Source: Hymenolepis diminuta
Lineage: Eukaryota > Platyhelminthes > Cestoda > Cyclophyllidea > Hymenolepididae
Length of the DNA: 64,000 bases
Assembly: GCA_900708905.1 (NCBI GenBank)
Contig: CAADRB010000010.1
Coordinates: 370,316 to 434,315 of the forward strand
Reading direction: 5' to 3'
In this document: positions 1-12,935 of the stretch, piece by piece
Position numbering within the stretch: the first letter of the stretch is position 1
Layout: every line of letters begins with the position of its first letter
Position numbers and translations under genes: made by a program
The notes under the pieces: model-generated
What the model saw: the letters and a program-made list of their open reading frames with translations, nothing else
Databases searched by the model: none
What the model was told of the DNA's origin: nothing

Positions 1-3000
1 ATCGCTTTCCTAAATGAGCTCGGAAATTAAATGAAGATAGAATACATTATAGCTATAGTTATATAAGTAAGAGAAAAGGTAGAGATGTATTCGATAAGAT
101 TTTTACATCCTAGAAACTAAGCTCAGAAGAATACGCACTATAGCCTTTTCAAAAGATCTTTTGAAAAGACCGCATTAATTCCGTTATCAACCGTCTATCA
201 CTTTTCTAATAGTTTATAAAGTATCCCACCATTCAAGACTGACTTAGGAATAAGGATAAAGTTATTGACTTGACTAAACTTATGCTTAGAGAGGACTATT
301 TAAATTAAATACAGAAAGAAAATGATCCGTTAAAAGTTTGCCCACATGTATCCGGAATTCGCATCACTAATCCAATCTCCATAACTACAAAGCGGCAAGT
401 TGATGTAGCTCAGATCTAGGTTTTTTGCTAAAAATACAAAATTCACCTATATTTATCAAGGCGCCTGGATCAAAAATAAATGAACTCCGCAAGCGTGAAA
501 TTTCTAGGACCAGTTAAATTCTTTAGGAATAACACGAATACACATACGACCCATCAACGTAAATTAATTAGGGCGTAGTATAAGGAGACTTTTGCGTACA
601 TTTTTATGTTAAAATAATACGATTTATGTAATGAATCAAAAAAACGGACAACCGATCACAAATCTGTATGATTTTGTCATAATCGCTTAATAATGAATAA
701 AAAACAACCGTTATAATCTGATTAATTTAGAAATAAAGATGACAAATTTTTAAACAAGTTATCTATTTAATTTAACTGTTGTGAAATTGCAAAATTTGTC
801 AAGATAACGAAATGCGGTGTTTCAGTTGAAAAGACCAGTATAAGTTGAGGATTTTGCTCTTCTGTCCTTGCTCATCACACTATAACTCTGCTTTCAACCG
901 TAATTTATTTGTGTTTAGGTAAATATATTCACAATAATATCATCATAATCCACAGCAGATACTCTTTTAAAATCTTCCATGTGGGGACAGCCACTGTCCA
1001 ACAGAACAGGGGGAGGGATCGAAAAGAGGCTACTTCGTCTGATTTTCAGATTCGGTTAGTAGAAAATTTGCTTAATGGGAATTTAATTATAATTAACCTT
1101 AAAATCTACCAATTAATCTGGATTGAGAAACATTTTTGCTTGCTTTGCTTGGACTAACCGTATATGATCATTTAATTGCGGGCTTTCAAAGCTATCACAA
1201 AGTGTTTACATTTATCCTGCTAATGAATCTAAGCATGCGATAAATTTGATATCTGGATGAATTTAGGTGCATATGAAACTCATTTTATTCGTAAACGATA
1301 CAACATAAGTGTAATAACGTTGAAAGATCTATCGAGGCCACATCGATCGAAGAGAAAGAATAGATGGAATAAGTCAAGTCACTCGTGTAGCCAAATCAGT
1401 TCGGAGGTGGCAGACAAGCCACCCCAGTTTATTTATTAGTAAATTAGATTTATATACAAAACATTTCCTCGATAGACGTCAGTCATGCCTCATCGTCGGA
1501 GTCTCGGCGTGATGATCGACATCTGTTTGGGTATCTATATGCAAACAAACAAACACACAACAGAATCACCTGTGGACACTGCATTGGACATCACCAGTCA
1601 TTCATTTCTAACCGCCAGGTTTTGATAGGCATCTGCTGGCTATAGCAATAAAAATGCCTTGAAATAAATTCTCTCGATATATTTGATAAAAGAATAGTTT
1701 TTGTGAAAATCTCTCATTTAAATTACACTCTGGGGATTTGAAAATCATTCAGAATGATAGGAAAAAGGGGACCTATTGTCTTTTCATTAAAATCACTAGA
1801 ACTCAGATACCACCACTTAGGACAGAATGGTCAATTCTTTCCACCTCTCTTGGGACTACTTTGTAACAGTGACGGTAGCAAGAAGCTTTAATTAGAAGAA
1901 AAGAGAGGGAAGAGAAATGAATCCTAGGCGAACCAGTATAATGTCCAATAAATGATAAGTTGTGTATGATATCTGCGTAGAAAATGAGTTTATTAGAGAA
2001 AAGATTGACAATTAAATGGAATAGAGGTGTCTGAACGTTTAAAATGAGAGTACGTAGCTCGAAAATACTGCAGGTTTTACACTGCTCGCTTGTCAAGGGC
2101 CACTTATGTAAGCTATTTCATAGTATCCGCAGAATAACAGACGCCGGTTTTCTCTGCTTTTGTGTAGAGAATAGGTGCTCTATGTAAAGGGAGAATGATG
2201 ATACTAACGCCTAATTACTTTGAATCATGTGTAATGGATTTATTTGTTTAGAGATTTATTCATGGTTCCTTTTTTTATTAAAAGAGACAATGACAAATGG
2301 CGAATTAAATTTATATCCCTCAGGCGAATATAACTACTTTCATACTAAACATTTCACAATTAAATCGCAGTGTGTTCGGAAAGTGCATCTATGAAACTTC
2401 GAAAGTTAATGATTTCGAGCGGAGGAATCCAATTTGCCGTTATACAGATAGTTTGCCCATTTCCCATATTACGATTGTGAAATTCGTAATAGCTTAGAGG
2501 AACAACAGCTCTGAAAGTGAGCTCTGCTAAGCCTAAATATTTTTACTCTGTATCATTCTCCTATCTTGCCATAAGGAGAATAAAATACTGAAATGAAATG
2601 ACCAACCATATCAAGTTCTTTACCGGTTGATAAGCACTGGATAATAAGGACATTAATATATTCAGCAAATCAGGCAACAGATCATGAAAATTGGGATGGA
2701 AACAACGAAATAACAAACTTCTCCATTGAGCAATTAGTACGCGACTCGAATTCAAGCATCAACTGAGGTAAGAATTGTAAGATACTCCCACTTTTTTCCA
2801 GATTTCTACTCGATCCCCTTCCATTTGCACCCTATTGGATCGTTACCTCAGTCAGATGCTCTCTCGTGAAAAATATCCGAACTATTTAAATATAAGTGTA
2901 AGTGATAATGAAATAGCGGATTCGCCAACTACTACATTGCTAATTGCTAAGCTGTGTTTTTATCTCTTCGAAGTATTTTAGCGATCTACCTAACAGTTAT

Positions 3001-3643
3001 ATGTAGTCATTTAGCAACCCGAAACCCGACTTCACAATTTAAAAAAATGATCTGATATTAAGTCTTAATATTACCTAACCCACCAAATACCGTCTTCCCA
3101 TTAAAGTTAAATCATTTTCGATGTGAAATTTAACTCGGAGTAATATATATCTCCTACCTAACCTTAAGTAGATTGAAAGACTCTAAAGATCAGCCAAACT
3201 GGAAAGGTTTTTAGATATTGGCCAATTATTAAATCTTGGTCTATGGATCTCCAAAAGTTATCTTTCGAGTAAGCTATGTTTTTGTCACAAATCAATCGAT
3301 AGTATTTATTAAAACTTTTTTTCTCAGTGTCCTAAACTTTAATTCACATATTTAAATATATTGAACTTGAACACCTATCAGTCTAATGGGTTGGTAAAGT
3401 GCTGTTCATGTCAACACCAATTTAAATAGGACTATATATTTAAATGCTGAAATTCCTACTTAAGCAAAATATTACGCATACACTTTAAACTGGAACACAA
3501 TAATAAGGAGATATTTCCCCTGTCCATTGTAAAAAGTGTTAATAATACTTGACTTCGGCAAAGATAGAAATGCTCATATGGGATTATTTTCTTCCACCAG
3601 CCCCTTTGTTGGTCAGATAAGGACGATAATCAGGTATAACAGA
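1..3643. other. Intergenic, repeat-bearing, no gene seen
   Basis: AT-rich sequence with only short, chance-like open frames. The one structured item I recognise is a copy of dispersed repeat A (listed separately). I saw no exon with convincing splice sites or family similarity here. Confidence 0.5.
1311..1650 (+). repeat. Dispersed repeat A, copy 1
   Basis: About 340 bp that aligns along its length with 29724-30056 and, more weakly and inverted, with 16351-16600. Shared landmarks include GTAATAACG near the start, a GGAGGTGGC-GACAAGCCA block, a GACGTCAGTCATG block and the terminal CTGGCTATAGCAATA. No coding frame or terminal inverted repeat is visible, so the class (SINE, LTR fragment or MITE) is open. 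Confidence 0.65.
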
Positions 3644-4443
3644 TCAATTTATTAGAAAATTGCGGGTTGTTTTTGGAATAGCGTCTAGGCGATTGTAGAA
3701 GTGTGCATCAAGTTGTGCAAGTGCCGGAATTATTTCTGGTCTAAGACGCCTTATCACGATGTAGGCAGAGATTACGAAGGCTTGAATCACAGTGACAGTC
3801 CTTGTAATATGTGGTCTAGTAAAGGAGTCAATAACTTCTTCTTCCCCTAGATCATAATAATTATAGAATCTAACTGTCCAGAGTGGGACACTTTCTGGAT
3901 AACTATCCTATTTAACAAAAAGGCATATTAATCAAAATCAAGAAGAAGAAACGCGTAATGCGACAAACGTACATCGGTGTGAATTGTGATCATTCCACGT
4001 TCTCTACCATCGAAAGCGAAAATCATATGATAGGGGGAAGATTCGGTTAACCTTAAAATTTGAAATTGCGGATAATAATTTATGAAATCTCTTATCTGTC
4101 GAAATTCTGCTTCTCGAGTTACCATTTTGATCATATTACATAATCTGAATTTAACAGTTATTAGTGTATTTATTAATTTTTTTGAACACAAATTACCCTA
4201 AAGTGAAATTATGAGCGATTTTAAACTTAAATTTGCCGAAATTTAACCATTTATAAATTTATATTTAGCAATCCGCCATAATTCTTCTAATCAATTTCTT
4301 TAAATAATCCATTTCTACTGCATATATAAGGACACTCGTAATAGCCTTTGAAAAATGAGATGCTCTGTTTCTTGTGCTATTAATTAGACCTGGCCTACTT
4401 GATAATAACAGCGAATAGCTCTCAAATTTAGGCCCAATGTTTC
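3644..4443 (-). CDS. 3' part of an RWD-like protein gene (partial)
   Basis: Three exons join in phase on the minus strand: 4443-4319, 4197-3973 and 3907-3644, with introns of 121 and 65 bp. The 65-bp intron begins GTACGT and ends TAG. The joined C-terminal part is about 203 residues. The last two exons read as an RWD/UEV-type fold: strands around QFQILRL and HMIFAFDGRERG, then a YPESVPLW turn, then a long helix containing TVIQAFVISAYIVIRRL. An AATAAA polyadenylation hexamer overlaps the last codons. Further open frame at 4614-4456 suggests more upstream exons, so the start is missing. THOC5 C-terminal and BABAM2/BRE-type RWD regions are candidates, but I cannot separate them by eye. Exon 4443-4319 is the least certain, since its donor choice is weak. 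Confidence 0.45.
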
Positions 4444-4726
4444 CTATGTCTCAAATCAAGAAGGTTTTAATAGCAAAGATGCATGGATTTCAACTGGGGT
4501 TATAGAGGAAGTAATCTTTAATAACTGTAATATTTTAGAAGCTTCAGCCAATCTGAGTATTTGGATATAAGGAAATATAAAGAAGGGCTGTTGAAATAGT
4601 AAAATCTTCCAATTACGGCGATCTCTTTTACATCTGAAACAAGATAAGAGGATTCAAGCGCAAATCAATGGACTGAACTTTATTCACCCTCGCGCAAAAC
4701 AGTTCGAATTATGGAATTTCGTTAAG

Positions 4727-4799
4727 TGTGCCGGAAGCGCAGCAGTTAAAATGCTCGTCTGCGGAGTCAGAAGTGATAGGTTTGATGTCTATCGATGCA
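4727..4799 (+). repeat. tRNA-like cloverleaf (SINE head or tRNA pseudogene)
   Basis: The 73-nt segment folds like a tRNA. The acceptor arm is TGTGCCG with CGATGCA (one mismatch, two wobbles), the D stem AGCG with TGCT, the anticodon-arm core TCTG with CAGA, and the T stem ATAGG with TCTAT closing loop TTTGATG. The T-loop has T where functional tRNAs have C, position 8 is not T, and the anticodon loop looks one base short. A degenerate tRNA or tRNA-derived SINE head is therefore more likely than a working tRNA gene. Confidence 0.4.
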
Positions 4800-7349
4800 T
4801 ATCCGCTGAGCGGAATGTCCACGCGCATTTTCTAAGTCTGGCCAATAAAAGGAGTAGCAGAGTTCTGATTTCTCACCACTATCCAAGTCAAACTTTTTTC
4901 TAAATGGGTTTATGGAGTTAACTGAACTGATGCAACTTACAATGTTTCAGTTACAGAGTTACATATGACGATTTAGGGTCAAATGATGGTAAACATGTGA
5001 TCCGAGTTAAATAAATGCTATTACCACATCAATCAATAAAATGAAATCATGTTTAGCAATTTACTGTAGAGATCAGTGCGAAACTGTGCAGATTTATGAA
5101 GTCTGCTTACTACTGGTGATAACAGTAACGATGTTTAATCCGAAGTAGTTGTTGAGGCCGATGACGGTGTTCTATACTTACGCCAATCTGATATGAAATT
5201 TAATAGATTGGTGTCTAAGCGACCGCATCCCTCTTATCATTCGTGTCTCGTAATTACTGATAATAAGATTTCCATGCTGTCGCCTGAAACCGAAATATCG
5301 CCATTCCTACAATTATTGGTACCCACTTGTTTCCATAATCAAAAGTGTATAACGGTTCTAGTCCTTTGTAACAGAGAAGAAAAAATATGATCCAAATCCT
5401 TCGTAGGGATCACATCGGTTCGTAAGAACAGGGGGAGTCACTGGAAAGTGCGGAAAGATATAACACTGTCATTGTCACCTTATATAACTTATATATCAGA
5501 GTAATGTATGCAAAATAGGGACGTTGAAATTTCGTCATTTAAAGCGTTTTGGGAATCCACAAATGCAAATTCTGGAAGAGAATTTTTATCTCATTTCACA
5601 GCAATAAAGTTGTTTGAAACGATATTACGGATTTATAACGCTTAAAGAACTGTTAGAATTCATTCTGAATGAACTCTGGTGCGTTTGAATGCCTCTACAT
5701 TTTATTGCCCCAAGAAGAAACAATTAATTCAAAGCAACAAGTACTTTAGTTAAATTTAATAATCAATTTGAACCCATTCATAAACACGGAGATCAAATCA
5801 TGAAAAATGAACTTTGAAGCACTATGATATTACAATACGAATTACATTTCAAGAAAAATTGGGCAATTCAACGATTTCCGAATTCAAAATTAAGTAGGAT
5901 TCTTTACATCATCTCCGAACTTCGTTTCATTTCTTATCAGACAATTTTGGAATTTTCCTTATCCAAATACGCTTTCATATGTAAAATTTGTAAAGAATTT
6001 TCTCCTATTTTGGGTAATTATAGGATGAAAGTACCTCTCAAGTCATTTTAGTAATAGTCGTCCGAAACAAATAGCAAAACCGGTAGTTCCCTCTGATCTA
6101 CCGTCAAGCGAAGACACAAGAATCAATTTATTAGAATTATTTTTCGAATACTATAATGTATTTTATTACAGACGTTATGCTAACCATCTAATATCTGCTC
6201 ACGAGCTAGCCGAAATGCCATACATTTCATTTTCCAAATCAGATTTCAGACATAGGTTTTAATTAATAGTGAATGCTAATTATGATTCAAGTACATTTAA
6301 ATCTGAAGCTTATTTATGCGTTATCTGGAAAAGCCTGCAGTTTAATGGATTTCGCTTTACCAAAGAGAGATGGAAGACACACAGCCGAAGCATCTATCTT
6401 TTATAGGAATTCAGGTAATCTAGTAAGGGAATTCTCTAATCCCATCGGTAGTTATGGTATCTCAAAATTAGTCTTGCATCGCCATTACTAGTCTGGTTTT
6501 CAAACAATTACAGTTCGAGATTTGAAAACAATTGAATTGAGGATTATTGCCGAGCTTCCTGATCAAACCAGTAAAGCTCATGCCCAGCAAATGATATATT
6601 GATTTAACTTACAATCCATTCTTCCTCTAAGAAGAAACCGTGAAGACATGCCTATAAATCTTTATTTACTCTCAACTTTGCCATTTCATTGGCATGTATT
6701 ACTCAAATGTAAATTCTATTTCATCAATTCAAATGCATCTGCAATGGAAACAAATTTTGACATTTTTGGTCCATCAAATACGCCAATTTTACCTCCCGAT
6801 TCGTTTCGACGTTACTGATCTCCAATAATTCCCTTTGTCTCCATACCTCTCCTTATCTCTCACACTCTTCATTGAGATCTAAGTTTGTCTCATGAATGCC
6901 TTCATTCAAAAATTAAACGAACTGTCTACTGTTGATATGGTAACCAGCCAAGTTAATAATCACTTAATCTGTACCTGCGACCGGCAAGAATGTTATATTG
7001 TTCTCCCTTTTTCATGGCATCATATGAACTCTCTGGAGATCAATTTATTTTACAAATGATTATCATATGTTAGCATCTGAACTCCCAAAGTAGGAGGTGC
7101 GGGAGAGATCGAATAACAACATAACAATGTATATATATATTGTGATATTTTATATGTAATATAATGGAGATGGCAAGAATCTAAATTAATTTTATTTCTA
7201 GAAATTTTAATTGTCTCCTTTCTCATAAGGAACATAATTCATTTTATAATATGTATATATGCCAAAGGGTATATTTATAAAATTTAGCTAATAGGTTAAT
7301 AGAACAGAATAACACAAACTCTTCATAACAATAGTGCCCCCACCCATTT
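4800..7349. other. Intergenic, nothing recognised
   Basis: Only short frames without family resemblance or splice support. I see no repeat copy that I could align with other parts of the window. Confidence 0.4.
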
Positions 7350-7521
7350 AGGAAAGCATTTTCCAACCCTTATCTTGGAGGGAGAGCGATATTATGGAGC
7401 CTCCAAGAAGAGAGAATCGAATTCCTCTCACTGGCTTATGCGTCGATGGAAATCAAGCACCTGATCCCTGACACGATAGACATACAGACGTGTTGAGCGT
7501 AACAAATGCTCCACCGACGCA
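7350..7521 (-). repeat. tRNA-derived SINE, copy 1 (best head)
   Basis: Read on the minus strand, the 5' part (7521-7439) is tRNA-like. TGCGTCG pairs perfectly with CGACGCA as a 7-bp acceptor stem, and GAGC with GCTC forms a D-like stem. The tail includes a motif of the type GGAGGCTCCATAATATCG and ends near GGAAAATGC, both recurring in the other copies. Related copies lie at about 17340, 20395, 37515, 44950, 51280, 52345 and 59060. Confidence 0.65.
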
Positions 7522-7648
7522 CGCAAGCTTTTCATAATCCATTTCAACTACAGTTTATCAGCATATTAAATAGATTAGACATTAAATATTACAGAAATCC
7601 CTCGTGTGGAATTACGAAATTAGGATCTCTCATAAATTGTGGTTAGGT

Positions 7649-8012
7649 TGTTGGAGTTAAGATATAATTAACGGTTTGCAGCTAATAAATAACGACAACA
7701 ATGACAATCACCAATTCGTAGCTGAGTAGGAGCCCGTAACTGACCAGCATGCGTTGTTCCTCTGTCGAAAACGAGGCTATCTTTGTATGAGTCATTTGGG
7801 TAAGGCCGCGCAAGACGTGCTTTCCATGGGAAGCGAGGCTGTTATAGAAAAGGGGGGAAGATAAATGGGCGCGTTTAGACATGTCAGACAGGGGTTATGT
7901 GTCTAGGGTCATAAATGAGGCCACTCCAACTTCGTGGGCGAAAAACCGAGGTATCGTCGTGACAATTGCCAATAAAAGGTAATTCTGGAAATGCATAGAG
8001 AGTTACCCTTCA
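7649..8012 (+). repeat. Probable solo LTR
   Basis: A 364-bp segment starting TGTTGGAGTTA and ending TTCA, so it has TG...CA ends. It carries an internal AATAAA just before GGTAATTCTGG, as expected for an LTR polyadenylation signal. AGGT occurs immediately on both sides and may be a 4-bp target duplication. AGGT also precedes the second copy at 30061, however, so it could belong to the element. No pol/gag frame is adjacent, hence solo LTR. Confidence 0.5.
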
Positions 8013-11000
8013 AGGTCATGAACATTAAAGTCTATGGTCCGGTACAGACTATAAATGGAGCTCGGTGAAGAACCACTATAGAGATCTCGAGTGTATATAC
8101 ACTTTAGAAGTAGATCAATCTTCCCATTGTTTTTAACATTTTCGGCGGATTGTATCATATATAATTTTTCCATCAAACCCATAGTATAACTGGTATTTAA
8201 ACCTACAAAGCATTTAACGATGAGTTTCAATTTCATAATCTCCAGTTTGATAGACGTACACGTCACGTCTCCTGTATTTATACTTTGACCATCTCACTTG
8301 CCTTGAGTAATGGATGTGCAATTTATGCAGTATCGACGTCATCTCACATGATATTGAGCTAACCTAATCTAAATTGACACCTTTAGGATTTATATTTTGT
8401 GGTTATCGAGTAAATCTTTTAACTGGTATCTGAGTTATCTTGAAATGGACAAGACCCTCTTCTAGAGCTGCTTAACTGCCACATTTATCCAGATTATACA
8501 TATAGAATATGAAACTGAACTGGATGTGTATCTTTCGTAAATATAAGACTATGTACGTGGAGGTTTTTACCCCAAAGCACTAACTGATAGCTGATCTAGA
8601 TTTAAGTCAGCCAGTAAGTAAAATGAAGATAGTAAACAAGGCCTTGTCAGTTAAATAGGTGGATTTAATTAACAGAATTATCGGTACATGCCTATCTAGA
8701 TGCGAGCTTTAAATAAAAATGTAATGTATTTTTTCCCAAACTTCTCGGCTGTGTCCTATCTTGATGCCTCTAAGGCAACACCACCATTTGGGTTTCATCA
8801 TTTCTCCATTTTGGTTCGCAATGAGACTGTTTGAAGTTATAGCGTAAAGTTACCGAAATAACTCATCTCCAAAGCTACAGACGTTCTGTATTGCCACTAA
8901 ATCAAATAAACAATTTCCCGAGCCTTGAGAAAGTCTTTATAATATCGGCCGTACTAGCAGTAAAAAACTTATAAACAAAATTTAAAGAAAAACTTTATTT
9001 ATTTTTTACTAGATGAATAGAAAAATGCTAAGTAACAGATCATTACAAAAAACATAGTTAATATGGCAAAAGCGATAAAAATAACGATTTCATAGACGAA
9101 TCCATTGAAAAGAAGGTAAAGCCTCATCTTCGTTTGATTTATAATGAAAAAACGAGCGAACTAAATTTGTAATCTGATTAAATTTTGAGCTATTAAAGAG
9201 TGCATTTCGCTATAGTGAACTCTATTCTTATTTTCGGATCAATACCATTGTATTCAACTTTAAATATTGAAGGAAATTACTGAAAGCCTACTTAATATCT
9301 TATATTATCTAATGCGTGTAATCGTCATTATATGTAAAACAGTCTCAAACACTACTTTGAAGAAGAAATAGCGGCTATACCTTGGTTACCATTGTAGTCA
9401 GAACACCTGATCGAGTGATCTATTAATTTTTCTCTAGTGCAAATCCATGTTATATAGCCTCATTTCCGCCGAATTCCAAATGTTTGTGAGATATTTTTTG
9501 AATTAATGCGATCTTGAATCTTTTCTAGAATGTAGGACACATAGTATGTCCTGGAAAATCCTCCTTTTTTTAAACGGTGACCGTTAAAACTAAGTGATAG
9601 AGACGACAAAACTCTCCGCATGTATCTACATCGTAGGCTTTTTGGGCCTTCTTCCAAATTCTAAATTTAAACATATTGGGATATGAGTTTAAACATCCCG
9701 AGATTTCCAATTACCAGCTAAATACATTTCAGTTAGCAGTAGGAAATCTGAATCGTTTACCTCAATTGTTTTTTGTTTCATTATTGTTACATTAAAGAAA
9801 ATAATAATTTTCTCCAAAATAATCCTTATAAGTAAGATTCTTTGTTTTCCACCTTTTAATTCTTGCTTTCCTTAATTCCCTTTTATTCGAACTAATTTAT
9901 TTGAATTGTGAATGTAAGTGGTGCGTAATATAAATCGACTTATCGATGCGAAAACGTGTCTTATTTTGATATGGCGGTCTGAGTCGTTTTGAATTGTGAT
10001 GCTGTCGGGTTGTACTTGTAACTAGTGCAATTTCTTTGGTAATCTTAGAGTCAGTTACAGTATCTTACAGAGGAGAGCAGATTATAACACCCACAAAAGA
10101 ATTTCATATCAAAATTCAATTAGTTATTTTAAGACGTCTTCTCCTTGACGTCCTGGTTCCTGTAACTAATTTTCTGTATATAGTTGTTTATTAATAAAGA
10201 ATATAACGTAATAATCGGCCAAACGGATACACAGCTATAGCAGGGGAGAAAGACCTTTGAGAAGGATTAAAGATATTTAGTGCATAGGACTCGCGATAAT
10301 TGCTCCTTCTCTTCTCAGTCCGTTGAACGCACACTAATGCATTTCAAAAAAATTTGAAAAGGTTTCCGCAACAATTAACATCAACATTGGAAATTATATT
10401 CCGATATATTGCCTTTCAAAACTCTTTCTCTTATAAGGTGTAATACAATGGTTTATTGAGCAGTGGAAGTTCTTATTAGTCATCGCGCCCGAGGAACATT
10501 GATCCCGGCGAAAGTTCAAGAGCACCGTTTTCGCCTGAATTCCCTTAAGATAGGAATTTAGGCTACTAGAGACAGGAATTGACGTCTTTGACTGCTGACT
10601 ACCTAGTCAAACCTAAAACTTTCTTGGCGACTAGTTTTATGCTAATTTCTACTTTGACCTGTAGATTACCTAAAGAATATGATTCGTCCATTTCTTAACG
10701 CAAAGTTGTGACGTTGGGTGCATCGTTAATGGAGAGTTTTCCTAATTTCAATAGCACCACTACCAATAATTCCTTAAAGAAAACTTATTTTTTTTTCAAT
10801 ACTTGACAAATTTTTCATCTGCTCCGGTTCTCTACAATAAGACAGTGGTCTGAGTTATGCTCATTATTTTTCTTCTATGAACTGATAAGCCCTTCTCCTT
10901 ATACCTTTTTGTAACCTGTCTTAAACGGTTTTAAAATAAATTTTAGAAAACGCCACCTCTTTTTGAACTGTATCTGAGAGATTTTGAATTAAATTTAAGG

Positions 11001-12354
11001 TAGATTAGCGAATTTGGAATGGGCTTTTAGTTATCTCAAGGTGTACAATAAGAAGCTTAATAATGTGGGCATTCCAGTTAGTTGAATGAAGCTCTCATCG
11101 TACGTCGAAACATATCTTTTTGGCTCGCATATTAAAGGTGCAACTTTTCCAGGGTGTGTCGATTTGACTACTGATGACTGACGCTAATTAGCCTTGCGGC
11201 TTATTCCTTGTAATTTTGTCACTTTATCATCTCTTATCATATACACTTGCTTAGCGAAAAGTAACAAACCCATATCATTCCAAAAATAGTGGTGTACTAT
11301 CTATCTTTTCAGTCTGCACTGTGATTAGATTAATAATCTATTCCTGTTACGACCTATGTTGCCCACAGTAGAGGAGCGCAGGTAAATGAGGGCTTTTATT
11401 GAGGAACGGCAGCAAATGACAAAGAGATAGAGGAAGCAACTAGATAAGGTAGATTTTTAGCAATACACAACAGAAAATTTTTCTCTTAGTAAAATTTTCC
11501 CCCTTTGGACTCATAATTTATCGGGATTGCGGACAAAACTCGGCCGCAGACCTATATTCGATCGATTTAGGGGCACCCTTTCAAAGCGCCTGGGAAACAT
11601 CAGCGCTGTCAAGACTCCACCCTAATTTCTTCGTGTCCCCGTCTGTTTTACTAAAGAGCGCATCTGCCACCCTCTATAAACAGGCATGTTCACTAGCATT
11701 AAATCAGTCCACAAAAGTTTCTCATTCCTCTTACTTTTCTCCCCTTTGTATAAATTAAGCTCTTCAACCAGTGTTATCTCCTCCCTCTATATCGCAGTCG
11801 TAGTGAAGATTGGTAGAAAGTAGAAGGTATAGCCTTGAGAACAGCTCATGGAAAGTTAGATACCCTTGGCAGAAAGTCCTAACCTTTTAACATTCATTTA
11901 CGTCTTCCTCACAGTTTACCTTTACCTCCATAAAAATAGCACTATTACTTATAAATTTGCTGTAGTCGAAACACTTTTTTGCATATTGGCCCTGAAATGC
12001 TGAACGGTCTGATACTAGGGTTGGCTTATGTTGGACTGGCAGGTGCGCTTATTAATACAAGATATTTCTCTAGACGTCTTACCTTCCCTCTAATACACGG
12101 ATTGGATGATGTTTAAATAGTACGAACTGGGTTTTTTAAGCTTTAATCCCTAAATACTGGTGGATTTGCTATTTTACATATGGTATTCTCAAAGTCAATA
12201 TAATGATAATTTTGGCAGCGTCTTCATTTTCAGTTAAAATACTACTCTTTCAACGTGAGAGACACCGAATTCGGCTGAATTCCGGTTATTCGTTCCCTTC
12301 CATTCTCGACAGAACTAGAATGTGAAATGTGTATCAACAATTTCTTATAAAGCT
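8013..12354. other. Intergenic, no supported gene
   Basis: No recognisable gene. The only long open stretch is 11453-11758 (plus, about 101 codons, no methionine, no matching splice partners), which I could not assign. Otherwise the stretch is short AT-rich frames. Confidence 0.4.
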
Positions 12355-12485
12355 ACGTTACTCAGACTCTAGCAAGACGGGAAAATGTATAGCTCAAACG
12401 ACTTTCTTCCCAATAAGAAAATAATTTTGTTAATATGGGATTGGATACGTCGTGGCCATTTGGTTGCTGTGTTATACAACAATCC
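12355..12485 (+). repeat. Dispersed repeat C, copy 1
   Basis: Shares an ordered set of blocks with 19440, 20745 and 49030: a TACTCAGACTC block, GTAGCTCAAAC or TATAGCTCAAAC, GGATTGGAT, and TGGTTGC before a CAAT block. Heavily diverged. Confidence 0.45.
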
Positions 12486-12935
12486 CAGCAGAAGATCCTG
12501 CTAACCTAAAGATCTTCCTGTCGGATATAACAAAGGTGTAAATAAGAAATTAGCCATGCAAACACATCCGATTTTTGCTCTACCGATATGTACTTTCGAA
12601 TTCAAGATTGCTCAATGAAGTAAATGGAAAATTTTTCATGAATATATTCTTCTGAACTAAATCAAGGAATGTCAAAATACAGAGAAGACAATCATAAAGC
12701 CTCACAAAGCTCCTTCTAATGCTCTAGAACTTGAAAGCTATGCATTCTCTTGTCAAATTGCCATTCACCCTACAATCTTTAAATAAGTGGACTTGTCATT
12801 TAAATAAGTACTTTTTAAGAACTATTCAAAACTTGCTATGTATTCCGATTTAAATCAAACTTTTCTCACTTTTCTAATACTTCCGGCGCGCGGAACACCT
12901 AAACTGAGAAGACAGGAGGTATTCCCACAATAAAC

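Noticed and set aside
4560..4906. Plus-strand open stretch of about 105 codons without an early ATG
   Set aside because: It overlaps the tRNA-like element and opposes the better-supported minus-strand exons; no domain resemblance.
11453..11758. Plus-strand 101-codon open frame with protein-like composition
   Set aside because: No methionine, no convincing splice partner and no family resemblance; kept only as a note.
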